DNA from: Paramarasmius palmivorus
Lineage: Eukaryota; Basidiomycota; Agaricomycetes; Agaricales; Marasmiaceae
Direction of reading: 5' to 3'
Length of the DNA stretch: 64,000 nucleotides
Assembly: GCA_037176845.1 (NCBI GenBank)
Contig: JAYKXP010000042.1
Coordinates: 248,001 to 312,000, forward strand
Shown here: positions 35,640 through 46,768 of the stretch, one piece after another
Layout of the letters: each line of letters starts with the position of its first letter
Numbering within the stretch: the stretch's first letter is position 1
Made by a program: the position numbers and the translations under genes
Notes under the pieces: generated by a model
Seen by the model: only the letters and a program-made list of their open reading frames with translations
Told to the model about the DNA's origin: nothing
Database searches by the model: none

Positions 35640-35906
35640 TCAAAGTTGAGAATTCGTCCTCCCTGGTACCGTGGCGTGGAACGTGGACAAAGGTGTCGAG
35701 TTCTCGAGTACATAGCGTCGACGCTGGCCGTTTCCCAGGGCAGACATTCTCGAACGTCGAATATGTAGGTGAAGAAAGAAAAACAAAGCTCCTGCGAAAC
35801 CTATAAACGCTGCAACGCAATCAACAAGGTGGATATATTAGTAGTCTGCCAAGTACTTACCAACGACAGATACAATGATGATTGGTGTTAAACGGGGATC
35901 GAGCAT
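35640..35906 (-). CDS. Small single-pass membrane protein, 71 aa
   Basis: Exons 35861-35906 and 35640-35809, split by a 51-bp intron with GTAAGT donor, a CTAAT-like branch site and a TTGCAG acceptor. The product starts MLDPRLTPIIIVSVV, continues AFIGFAGALFFFLHLHI as one hydrophobic helix, then a positively charged flank (RRSRMSALGNGQRRR) and a Ser/Thr-rich tail. By the positive-inside rule the tail would face the cytosol. Both exons are too short to be seen without splicing. Family not recognised. Confidence 0.55.
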
Positions 35907-36179
35907 GGGTTCTTGGTAGTGGTTATGATAGTGGTTTTATAAAGGATGTAGCAGAGTGGCACGGTGGGGTAAACTAAGCGGGCAACTGACGGAGTGTAGG
36001 GCGTGGCCTGCTATCCGAGTCAAGCATTGTAGACTCAATAAGCGGTGTTCGAGTTAAGTTGAGTCTTGAAACGGAAGCGCTCTTCTAGCTCCGAATTAAG
36101 TATCGGTTGATCAATACTTACCCTGACTGGGAAGATTCAAGAATATTCGAAAATCTGCCAAATAAAGTACGCCGAATTT

Positions 36180-36458
36180 ATGCATGGCCCGCGCCAGGTA
36201 GACTTGAACTTGCTCGTTTTGTTAGTGTCAATCATTACCTTACTGACAAGCGTTTACGCGTTTACGCATAACGATCATGCCGTGGGAAAGGACCATGCCG
36301 AGCCGAAAGGATCCAAGTTTAAACATTTTCATTCTCAATCTCATCATCCCAGTCAACTTTTGATCCACAGGTCCAACTATGTAGGCTCAGATCATCCCTC
36401 AATCCCTAATCGACGAGCCAACCTAGATATCCATGGTTCATGGAATAGTGGTCCCTAG
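36180..36458 (+). CDS. Putative small secreted His-rich protein, 92 aa
   Basis: The ATG opens a frame with a short polar start, a hydrophobic core (LNLLVLLVSIITLLTSVYA, residues 9-27) followed by a signal-peptidase-like VYA-FT site, then a basic, His- and Ser-rich region (FKHFHSQSHHPSQLLIHR). No Cys is present after the signal segment. The frame could continue through an unseen intron. Small secreted proteins are common in such fungi, but coding status here rests on the signal-like start alone. Confidence 0.4.
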   Translation: MHGPRQVDLNLLVLLVSIITLLTSVYAFTHNDHAVGKDHAEPKGSKFKHFHSQSHHPSQLLIHRSNYVGSDHPSIPNRRANLDIHGSWNSGP

Positions 36459-36897
36459 CCCCAAACCAGTGCCCAGCTTTCATCGCGGACTTCCAGCTCT
36501 CCCATTCGATTTCATCGTATTGGTTACTTGGGCCCCTGATCTTCGAAAATTTCATCACCGTGCACATCATCAAGGTCACTACAAGTCGTCTGTCAGCTTT
36601 CGGATAGCTGCATTTTGAGTGTTCAGGAAGGCCGGGATTTTGGCTCGCCGCCAGTCAGAATTAGGATTAGGGTAGAAAGCTGGATTGGAATGTAATTCAA
36701 GCGGTGTGTACTCTTTCTTCTGTGTATCAATCATATCTGCTCGAATAGTGCAGCCATGATCAACGTGGTATTCGTTCTATTTCCCGGTGAGCGACAATAA
36801 CGGGCAAATCATCTCCGCCACTCAGGCTGATATACACGTTCCTAGTACAGGCCACTTTAGTGCTACATTCTAGTGTTATCAGAAACTTGAACGCACA

Positions 36898-37224
36898 GGA
36901 GGATCCGGGACAAGGGTCGTTTCGGATACAGTGTTTGAGGGATTGTATGAAAAGGGTTCCGAGCCTGCAATATGCATGATGAAATGTGGCGGAAATTGGG
37001 ATGCACCAGTCCTTGGGAAACATCCTCTCATCACAGTCACTGTGTTCCTCCTCCCCTTCAACCTGCACCAGGATCCGATTGCACAAGCACACAGCATCGA
37101 TCCGACGAAGACTGGAAACGGTGCCATGTCCACATTAACAGATTGTCATATTATTCATAGTCTTGTACTCACTGGCAAGGAGGATGAGCCACAGCGCATT
37201 GAACTTGCTTACAGTCATCGCTGA
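36898..37224 (+). CDS. Coding-like fragment of unknown family
   Basis: An open frame that follows a TGAACGCACAG acceptor-like site reads GSGTRVVSDTVFEGLYEKGS, later MMKCGGNWDAPVLGKHP, and ends RIELAYSHR with a stop at 37224. It has the look of a last exon, but no convincing upstream exon with an ATG was found. It may be a remnant. Family not recognised. Confidence 0.28.
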   Translation, partial: GGSGTRVVSDTVFEGLYEKGSEPAICMMKCGGNWDAPVLGKHPLITVTVFLLPFNLHQDPIAQAHSIDPTKTGNGAMSTLTDCHIIHSLVLTGKEDEPQRIELAYSHR

Positions 37225-40200
37225 TATGTCACTGTTCTAAGCAGGGGATTGTGCATGAATCTTTTATAGAAGCGGATGGAGCTGTTCAAATGCTGTTCGC
37301 TGTATTCTTGTTCTTGTATTCTCATTCAGTCACGAGCTCTGAGAATGGTAGCTGATTGGCGCTCGCCAGACGCTCGACGATCATTCAACGGTTTGCATTG
37401 CTATCATTTGCTCACGCCCTTGTTGCAATAGTCACGAGCAATTGACTGATACTTGACACTCTACTTACATATTAGAATGCTTTGTGAGGCTCTTGAATCA
37501 TTCTCGACATCTTGCTAATGACTAGAAAACAAGTCGAGCAATTATGGCGCGTTTAGTGAAGACCCTAACAGTACTGTGATGGTATCTCAATCAGGATTCG
37601 TATAGCTATTGCTAGAGTAGAGAATAAATAATCAATATCCTGTATAGCAGGTGAGATATAAGCGTGCAATGATAAGTTGTAACGAGCGCTAACGCCAAGC
37701 CAACGCGCTGATCATGCCGTGCGAAAAAAAGGTAAGATCTTCAGCGCCTACACCTTGTCTTTTGCTACCATCTCGGCGACTCTCATTCCAGCCAATATAA
37801 CCATCTGGAAGACGACGAAGCTCTTTTAACAGGACTCAGTGGACTCGATCAAAAATATTGCAGATGAAGCCATGTGAGCTCCTTTTTTTCTGCTCAGGAC
37901 AACGCCTTTCAATTTGATCCTCGTGGACCCTAAGCTGACCGGAAATACTGACTCCCTCCGGGACATTTCATGCTTGGGGCTCATGGAGCTGTAACATGCG
38001 TTTCTCAAGATTTGACTTTGTTCATTCAGAATCATGCCACTCCTGTCGTTGCACAGAGAAGATGATTACAATCCATGAAAGGTGAGTCTTTTTTTCTGAT
38101 GCATACGGCACGGTTTGGTCAGTCAGCGCTTCCCAGCACCAAGATAGAGTATTCTCTTATAGTAAAGCGCGATTCAAAACATATTGATAGCTCATGATGC
38201 ATGGTCTCTTGCAGCCCAGGTGACCGCGCTTTACCGCACATGACAATGATGCCCTTTGATTGCATCGTTCATCGCATAGACGAGCTCCGGTAGAGTGCTC
38301 ACGACTTATTCCCAATGCGCCTGCTGACCTTGCTTTCAGCTAATCTCGGAAGATGGTCGATAACGCACTGTGTTGTATGGTGCCGAACCATTCATCTTTC
38401 CCTCGATGCAAGCACCATCAGCCTGGCGCTAGCAACCGAGCTCCATTATGCCTTCAATCAACGTTCTTGAGCTCCACTTCCATCCGTCAAACCTCCGACA
38501 ATAGATAATGGATACCACTACCCTCGACCCGGAACTGCGAAAAGGGCTAAATGTGGCAATTATAGACGTTCAAACCTAGCACAAATGACGCCGCTCTTCA
38601 AACGCATCTAGTCTGTTTCGTCATATTAAAATCATGCTGTCGTTCTCATCTCCGAGTGTACATTCAGATGACCCAGATGTCATTGGAGATGGACGTTATA
38701 CCCGGAATCCTTGCGATATATAAAGGGGTCGAAAGGCGCATCTCTTAGTTCGACCCATCCGCCCTCAGCACCGACCACTGAAATCGCCTTTTCTCTGGAG
38801 TCCAGGGAGTGATTGTATCACTGATGAATTACATTCAGAGTCATCGTATTACGCTAATACGCCAAACCAACCAGATGGCCGTGGATACAGGGTGGTCTAT
38901 CAAGTCTTTATTCGTAAGTGGCTCTCATTAGCCTTACTTCCTCAGATCTCAAATGTCATCTCTAATGTCATTTTCATATCTCCAAAATAGATCCCGCATG
39001 ATATGTGTACAGAACTAAACGCTCGCGAGGGACGTATTCATTCAAGATCAGGTTCTTTGGGGCGGAGATGACAAAGAAGGAGTATCTGCGTCCTGTGAGT
39101 CCTAATATGTCTTCATTAACGCGACTTTTGGAAGAGGCTCTTTCCATTGTGACTTCAGAAGACGGAAGACGGAAGAACGCTGTCACGACTGGGAAAATGG
39201 AATTCATTCGAAGATTTCCGCTCGATTCACTGTGGTCACTGTGGCTTAATGTTAACCACTGTGAGAGGCGGAGCGACTGCGAGCAGCGAAGTGGCTGGAT
39301 TGAGATGCAGTTAGGTGAGACTTCCACTTCCATATTCTACCTGATACTATTAGCCCTTCTCGCGTGGGTCTACCGACCTCATAGGCACAAGTGGTCATGC
39401 GTCTGGTGTCGGTACCGAAGGTGTAAGGTTCTGGGAAATGTGAGTATTCAATGCACACACTGTCTGCACTACGCCACAGACGTTTTGCCCCAAATTTAGA
39501 GGCTCTCGTCTAGTTCTTTATGGCTGTTCAGACTCACGAGCATCGCTAGCTCCTTCCTCACTATCTGTTTCCACCTGTGGTTCTTATCATGCCATCTTAA
39601 TTTATCAGCTTCTCCCTTCGCCTTATCACGCACTGCAAGTCTCAGAGCTGCAATCGATCGCGTTCAAGCAACAACGTTGCCGGATTACTGGCGGTCACGG
39701 AGATATGTTACTCATTTCACGTTTGAGTGCATCATAGTGGAGCTACACAACTCGTTGACTCTTCCAGCTTGAACGGCTCTGCGCCACGGTACCTCAATGC
39801 ACGCTCCACAGCTCTAAATTTACGACTGGGCCTGCTCCTCCTTCCTCACTGTCTCCCGCTGCTTGCCTTCGAGTTTTCCCCGCCCATATCCAAGTTCCGG
39901 CACAGATCCGCTTCTCCCATTCATCTCGGCCTCTTAACCCGAAGCATTTCAAGTCCGAAACCGAGAAACATTCAAATCCTCAATCAGAACATGCGTCCCC
40001 AAATGAAAAGGAAGCCACTTCTTTGATTCATGATGGTTACTCGGCGCTTTATTGGCCAACGCGCTTCGGCACAACTCTTTTTTTGTTTAGTGGCCAGCGT
40101 TTTACTGTCTCCGCATGCTCATGTTCCAACCGATACGGAGACCCGACTTGAGCCTTCTATTGCCACCGCGAAACGTTCAACTCGGGACATAACAAGGCTT

Positions 40201-41126
40201 CAGACTTCTTTTAGAGTTTGTCTACACATGTTGGCGGCGGTTCCTAGAGTGGGGTTCTAATAGTAACTGGTTCTGATTGGGGGGCAGCATCTACCCGAGG
40301 AGGCGAATCGCGATGGGGCAATTCAACTTACTCAATATGGTAACCGAATTCCGGTCGGACTTGGCGGGGGTGTGGGGTAAAAGCGTCGAGACTCTGGATC
40401 TCTACTTGCCTTCCAACTTCTTGGGGTTCTGTGCTTCAATACGATCGACACTTTCTGGACCTTGGGTTTGAATACTATGCTTCGTAGCCCTGCACTAGAA
40501 GCCCTGAGCGCTGATTAATATTCTTGAAGCGAAAGGACATAAACATATTTCATTTCCCCACACCCATCGCTTGTTATTTCACTGTCAATGTTACCATCTC
40601 AACGGCCCTGACTCGTTTCGCGAGCGAGCCGCACGTAATCGATTTTGCGTTTCATCGTTTCACGCGCACGATTGACACTGGACAGGGAAACGTTCAATCA
40701 CACAGTCCAATCGAGCCCTTGACAGGGATGTGTCGGAAAAATACATTATCCAACAACTACAACATGCGTGCTAATGATCGTCGACAGTAGTAATACACTT
40801 CGGATATTTGAACTGAGAGCATTTTACAAGAAAAAAAAGGAAAGTAATGGGAAAAGATCGTTAGTTATGGACATGAACATACGGTGAAAACAGGGGGGAA
40901 CGGAAAACGCAGGGCATATAGGTTACTTAACAGTAAAGATCAACAACAACGATAGAGAAAGCACAGCAAAGCTCGTTGAGCTTAAGAATGTCCTGCGAAG
41001 GTATGAAACAACAAGAGTGGGTAAAAAGAAAGCTTTGGGAATCATTGATGACGTTGCAGTAAGCATAAAAAAGATCGAGAAAACGATAGAAACATAGTCA
41101 GTAGTACAACTTGAGGTGAACAACGT
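37225..41126. other. Gene-poor stretch of about 3.9 kb
   Basis: No gene that I can support. Two open frames were considered: 39005-39499 (+), with a hydrophobic segment SIFYLILLALLAWVY and C-x2-C pairs, and 40030-40260 (+), with a signal-like start MMVTRRFIGQRASAQLFFCL. Neither has clear splice partners or family features. The base composition is close to that of flanking intergenic DNA. An unannotated non-coding RNA or decayed elements are possible. Confidence 0.4.
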
Positions 41127-43257
41127 TCACTCTTGCATAATCTCTTCTGCATCACTTCCACCCATGTCCACGTCCTCGCCATCCTTGGCTTTCGCACCTT
41201 TCCGCTTTGCAGGAGTTCTCCCACTAGCAGGTCTTCTGCCTCTTGCAACAACCTTCTTCTTGGACGTCTCCTTTTCTTCGTACTCGCTATCATCGTCTTC
41301 AGGCGAGGAAGGTGTACTACCACTGGCAGGTTGCGATACAGGCGATACCATGCCGACACCTACATCTCCTGCCTTGCCGTCGTTGGTACCTGAAATGGTG
41401 TTCGTAGGCGGAGGTGCCTCCTCAGGCATGGAATCCAGAATCCGATAAGATCCACCATAACCGGCACCTTCGACTCCATACCCGCCGCCTGCACTAGGCG
41501 GGTTAAACAGGAACTCATCTCCGGGAGATCCATGCCCAGGTCGATAATGCGCAAGCTCAGCCTCAAGCTGTCTGTTCCGTGTATTCTGAGTTTGCACAAG
41601 CTGTTGTAGGTACCTTGTGTGGCGTCGTATCGTCAGCCTCGAGTTTACATCGAAGAAGGACTAGGAAAGAGGCTCACCGGATGTACTCTACACTTCGCCT
41701 TAGTATCATCCCCTTGTTCGCTTTAACCACGCCTCCGGCGTTATTGGCATTACCATTTCCGGAACCGTTCGAGTTGGTTGTTGCAGTGGGAGAAGTTGCC
41801 GAACCGAGGATATCTTCGCCGAACATACCAAGAGATTCTTCCTTCTTGGGTTCAGGCCACAAATGGGAGTCTGTACCATCGATGGGTGAGAGGAGATCGC
41901 CTCCGGGCGAGGTAGGCGAATCGCCACCTGCTGTTGAAGGTGCGATAGGTGGTGGAGCTGATGAGCCGCTTAGTGCTGTAAACCCGTCATTAATACCGAG
42001 ATACGGAGAGAAAGTGGAGACACTTACATGGGATACCACCTTCCAGCATATCCTCCGGGATCAACGTTGCTAGCTCGCTGATCTTTTCGTTGATGTTGTC
42101 TCTTCGGCGTCTTTCGACCGCGTTATGCGATTCACGCCTTCGACGACGTTTTTCGGAAGCAACTATGGCTTGTTTTTCAGCGGGAGAGATGTTTGTAGCT
42201 GATGTGGGCGTTTGATTGGCTGATATGGCATTCGTGGGGCTGTAAAAGCTTTCTTGAGCTTGGGTTATTGGGATCGATAGATTTATACGTACGTTTGAAC
42301 AGTAGGTGCGTTTGAAGCAGAAGTAGACCGTGTGTGGTGGTGATGACCGCCGAGGTGTTGGTGAATGTTCCCCGTGACAGGTAAGGACGTAGATGGGGTA
42401 GTAAGATGGTATTCCGTCTGCGGTGACATGCCCGCACCATTGCCGTTGAAATAGCCGTTAGCACCTGTGTTGGATTGGTTGTAAGAACCGTAACCGTTCG
42501 TGCCCGGGGCATTGCCGTTGTATCCCCCAAAGGAATTGTGATTGTGCAGGGAATGCAGGGAGTGGTGTCCGTGATGGTGTAACGAATCAGGTGTAGGCAG
42601 GGTAAATTCGCTGGCTGGCGAAGCAGGGCCTAGCCACGAGCCGGAGGTAGTTGCTGCGCTCGAAGATAGTGGTGAAGATAAACCATGATGATTAGGACGT
42701 GAACCGGGTATGACGATAGCGTTAGGGCGACCGTATTCGCCTGCTGCGCTACTCCCGCGTCTGGTTCGTGTTGTTCGTGTGGGACCAACATTGCCTCCGC
42801 CACCGTTTGCTGGGCCAGCACCACTTGCACCTCCTGGAGGCCGACTTCTCGATCGACTCTCTGAGCGACCTTCAATCGGACTTGGAGTATGCCTCCATCC
42901 TTCATTAGAGCCATGAGGCTCGAATCGCATACTAGAGTTGAGAGCCGGTACAGTCGAGTTGAAGTTGTTGGTCGTAGGAGCAGCAGTGGTCGCTGACATG
43001 TCGAAAATGTTGTGAGTTTTGTACGATCCGGGATCAGGGCTTTGAGTAGATCGTTCGTTTGATTGTTGTTGAGTATGATGAGGGGGAGACGCTGCACCCA
43101 TTAGAGATGCTAGTTCGTCTGTAAAGTCCATACGAGCCATTGAATTGAAATCCATGGGATCATTCGGATAATCTTGACCTGCTGGATGAGTAGTCGGATC
43201 GACTGAGAAACCTTCTTGACGAATATGAGGTTGATGTTTGTAAGTATGCGTGTACAT
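41127..43257 (-). CDS. bHLH-leucine zipper transcription factor
   Basis: Exons 42293-43257, 42028-42239, 41678-41975 and 41127-41613 give 653 residues. Residues 1-330 are low-complexity (His, Asn, Gly, Ser runs, for example GYGSYNQSNTGANG). The bHLH starts near 347 with RRRRRESHNAVERRRRDNIN and continues ISELATLIPEDML. It is split by a 52-bp intron and a disordered insert. A short coiled coil (YLQQLVQTQNTRNRQLEAEL) acts as zipper. The basic region has His, Glu and Arg at the 5-9-13 spacing, the signature of class B factors that read CACGTG. The C-terminus is acidic and Lys-rich. Targets are unknown. Confidence 0.9.
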
Positions 43258-45701
43258 GTCGTGAAGGGAGGAGAAGGAGAAGGGGTGAAGGAGGAACGAC
43301 GGGAGGAGAATGAATGTGGTGGTGAGGATGAGGAGATTGGGAGGAGTAGTGGGGTTGTGGGAATTTGTTCCAAAACAATGGCAAATGATCAAAACCCCAC
43401 GCGGAGCCCCAATCTCATCAGAAAACTCTAGCTCCGAAAAGGAATTCTACTCTTTTTTTGATTCCGCGGCCGCCAAACCGCTTCTTGTCCAGGTGGAATA
43501 TTTCTGCTCCCTCGTCAATGTTCTTTTTCGCTCTCCAAGGCACATCAAGAAGTAGAAAGAAGAAAAAAAAAGTCGCTGTTTTTTTTCTGCGCTCCCGATG
43601 CCATACTATACAGCTCAAACTAGCTACATCAAAACACGTTTCCCCAATTCTCCCACCTTGAAACGCTTCTCTACTCTTCCGGCGGTCCGATTTACCGTGG
43701 TTCAGATTCCAGGGATCCATCTCTGGCCGGAAACGTCCAAAGCTCTGCTTCCTCAACACACGACAAATAGTGAAACATCCTTGGCCCTCTCACTGCGGCG
43801 AAATATGCCACAACTGACAATTCAGTAGCGGCAGCAAGCAGGTGTGAAAGTTGGGGGCAAAGGATCTAACCCGTCAAAAGCCATCCAAAAGCCTCTTGAC
43901 GCCGCTCAACTGCCCTTCTCCATCTCCTTGAGGATTGCGGTTGATGGTATTGATTGATGGACACTTGTACGTCTCCCGGATATTGCAAGCAGGCGAAATG
44001 ATGGTAGAAAGACATCCTGAAGCGGGCTATATCCGAATAACACGCAGTTTGCACGACGCACCTTGGTACCCAAATAACCAATTTCCCATCTCCTATTCCT
44101 CTTCGCAGCAAAGTATTCACCGAACTGCCCGAAAACCGCAAATACTCTCCATTCCAAGCGGCGCGCCTGGACAAATCTCTCCTCCCGCATTGGCTATCTC
44201 CTAAGCATTGTGGGGTAATCAACATTTGATCTCGCAGGCGTTGTGGGGTAAAATGCATCCGAGTCCCGAATGGAATTTGCGGTGTCTGGGGGGTTTGATA
44301 ATTGATATTGCCGGATTAGTGACTCAGGGCAATCTTGAGGCTGAAAGGTTGACAGGTTGTTCAATTTTGTTGGCTGTTGTCGTGTCCTCTCGGTTGGATA
44401 TGCGAGCGCGACTTCGGATTGGGAGCAGTGGTTTCTAGGGACAGGTATGTCGATATAAACATCGGGAGAAGGTAGTACTCGTGTTGGTGGCGGGAAGGAG
44501 CAGTGCCCTATGACGAAGTTGATGATGTCGACAGAGAAAGGTGAACCTAAAGTCGGACCGGGAATGGAGCGCTGGGATTGGGACTAGGACTGACGAGGAA
44601 CGTGGAGGAGAAAGAGTAGAGAGATGAGGCTCGGATACTCATACGCTCCAAGGTTATATACCCCCACGACATTGTACACGCCTCACACCAGCTGATCCAG
44701 TCACCAGGTGTACAGCGTGATGATGACGGGTGGCGAACAAAGGACATTGAGTGAGCTGCTGAACCCGAGGCTCCAAGTCAGACTCAAGATCCGGACTAGG
44801 GCGTGTCGGGACTTAATAATGAATGGCGGCGGGAACAGGACACGAGCAACGTACCTCAGCCTTTCGAGTCTTTTATATACAACGCGTTATCTCGTACCAC
44901 GCAGGTGACCGTTCAGATGACAGAGTGAGGTGAACGATATGAACCTGGGCGAATTGAGTACCTTGTCAGGTGTTGGCGTCATAGGTGCTAGTCGATGGAT
45001 ACAGGTGTCGTCTGAGTCGTCTGGATATGGGGAAGGCGAGCAAAGTGCTAAGTGCTTGGTGCATCTTTTGAGTTCTTTATACCTTGCGCCCGTTCAGGTG
45101 ATCATTAGAGGATCAGATGAGAAGATACAGTCCTCAGCTGCTCTTGGGTTCGGACGCGCACGCGATGATCAGCTGATAGTCAAGTGAATGCTTGTAGGTC
45201 CAGGTGGTATCCAGTGAGGTTTACCGGCTCCGAGAGGAGAAACTAAAATTGAACAGACCGTTGTGGCGGGTACAGATACACATATGGAAAAGAGACGTAC
45301 ACGTATGGTCAACCTATTCGTTCGTTTTGATTTCCAAAGTCGCCAAGACGGATAGTCAGGAAGCGTGTAGCCCAATCCGGGCCGCAACTACAAGTCTCTG
45401 TGATCATTCAATTCTCCGAGAACCTAGGGTTAGTGAGCTTTGCAATTGATAGTCTCTCGTCAAGCGTGGACGTGGTAGGAGAAAGAAACTTGATAGCATT
45501 AAGCGCCCAAAGTAGACGTAGTTTTCGAGCTTCTCAAGGTCTTGTATTCTGGCGACGGAAGGGATCTAGGTCTAGAGATGAGGTCTATCTGCATGGGCTG
45601 GCATTTTTTCAACCCAACTACTTATCCTTGCTCAGACGCTCAGGCGTCAGGCGTCGACAAGAAGAAAGTATATATATGCAATACTGTGATCTTGATTTGT
45701 A
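43258..45701. other. Intergenic region between the bHLH gene and tRNA-Ala
   Basis: Presumed 5' leader and promoter of the bHLH gene to about 43800, then 1.9 kb without a supported gene. Several loosely similar blocks (CTTTATAC or TTTATATAC followed 15-30 bp later by CAGGTGA-type sequence) occur near 44650-44710, 44870-44915 and 45075-45105 and might be old repeats. Isolated open frames at 43866-44258 lack splice partners. Confidence 0.35.
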
Positions 45702-45787
45702 GGGCACATGGTGTAGTTGGTTATCACATCCGCTTAGCATAATCAAGTGTCTGCGGGGGGTGCTGGGTTCAATTCCCAGTGTGTCCA
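45702..45787 (+). tRNA. tRNA-Ala(AGC) with a 12-nt intron
   Basis: Same mature sequence as 35414-35497, on the other strand. Anticodon loop TTAGCA-(TAATCAAGTGTC)-T. Acceptor, D, anticodon and T stems all pair. It lies 34 bp beyond the end of the nucleotidyltransferase gene at 45821-46557. Confidence 0.93.
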
Positions 45788-45820
45788 CAAATTTTTATTA
45801 ATCCTGTGTAATAACATTCA

Positions 45821-46557
45821 TCAAAACCCAACCGCCTTCCAATGCCTCGCCGAAGTCGGATACATCCTAGTGAAAGCCCTCACCCTCTTTCTACCCGCAC
45901 TGACAAACGTGTCCGGTAACCAGCTCTCCTCTTTCGCCAACTTGACGTCTGTATACTTGGTGACAGCGAGATTCAGCAACTCCATGATATCCCTCACATC
46001 CACCGGTTGCTTTGCCCTCATATGCAACTTGGTTGACTCTCCATGATCCATCCACGCCTGGAGCTTGAGCATCAGCAACGGAAGAAATGGCATCAACGGC
46101 TTTAGCCTATGCCTGTCGTCGATGTACCGAATGTAAGATGTGGGTACATTTGGGATGTTCATCACCCCAGGAAGCAGCAAATCGACTTTGCAGCTTCGGC
46201 GGAGATATCGACTAGTGTACTCATTAAGGCGATAAAACAGTACACGGTACGTCGCAAAGGGGTCTTTGGAAGCGATAGTGTAAAAGTTTGGATCATTGGC
46301 TACGACTTGTCGCTTGAGTTCTTCCTGGGTCCAAATCTTGGTGAGAACAACCATGTCAATGTCCTGTAAATGGTTCTGTGAATATCGGTTTTATCACTCG
46401 GTAGATGGTCACGTACGTTTGGGGTTCGAGACATTCCATAAGCCGAACAGGCGACGCTTCCTACGAGACAGCATTCCAGGTTGAGCTTCTTCAGTACAGC
46501 GACGACAGCGCGTGTTGTTCGCTTAATTTCGTCTGCTGTTGCTTGGAAGGGAGGCAT
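45821..46557 (-). CDS. Nucleotidyltransferase-fold protein, paralogue 3
   Basis: Exons 46417-46557 and 45821-46363 give 227 residues; an upstream ATG at 46575 would add 6. The G-S motif CCLVGSVACSAYG and the metal-binding DIDMVVL are both intact. As in its two paralogues, the only intron sits in phase 0 immediately before the D-x-D strand. Later segments CKVDLLLPG, LPLLMLKLQAWMDH, SWLPDTFV and HWKAVGF line up with the others. It ends next to a tRNA-Ala gene and begins 212 bp downstream of the polymerase-helicase gene on the same strand. Substrate unknown. Confidence 0.84.
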
Positions 46558-46768
46558 TGTCGGTGTCACATACAACTAGGCGAGGAATTGAGAGAGGGAG
46601 AGCTTCTAGTTCCAGCTCCAAAACAACGGTAGGTTTAGTATTCTGTGCTTCGAAACTTGCTTCGGAGATTGTCATTGGTGGAAAAGTTTAGCTTTATGAC
46701 AGACGAAGTTACTGGGAGTGCCGTACAAGTTCGATGATAGATACTTTGGAACATCATAGTTGCCACAA

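Noticed and set aside
36760..37133. Minus-strand frames overlapping the 36898-37224 fragment
   Set aside because: No start or splice context, and composition is less coding-like than the plus frame.
43458..43828. Frames on both strands upstream of the bHLH gene
   Set aside because: Lys/Phe homopolymer-driven frames in the presumed leader and promoter. No family features.
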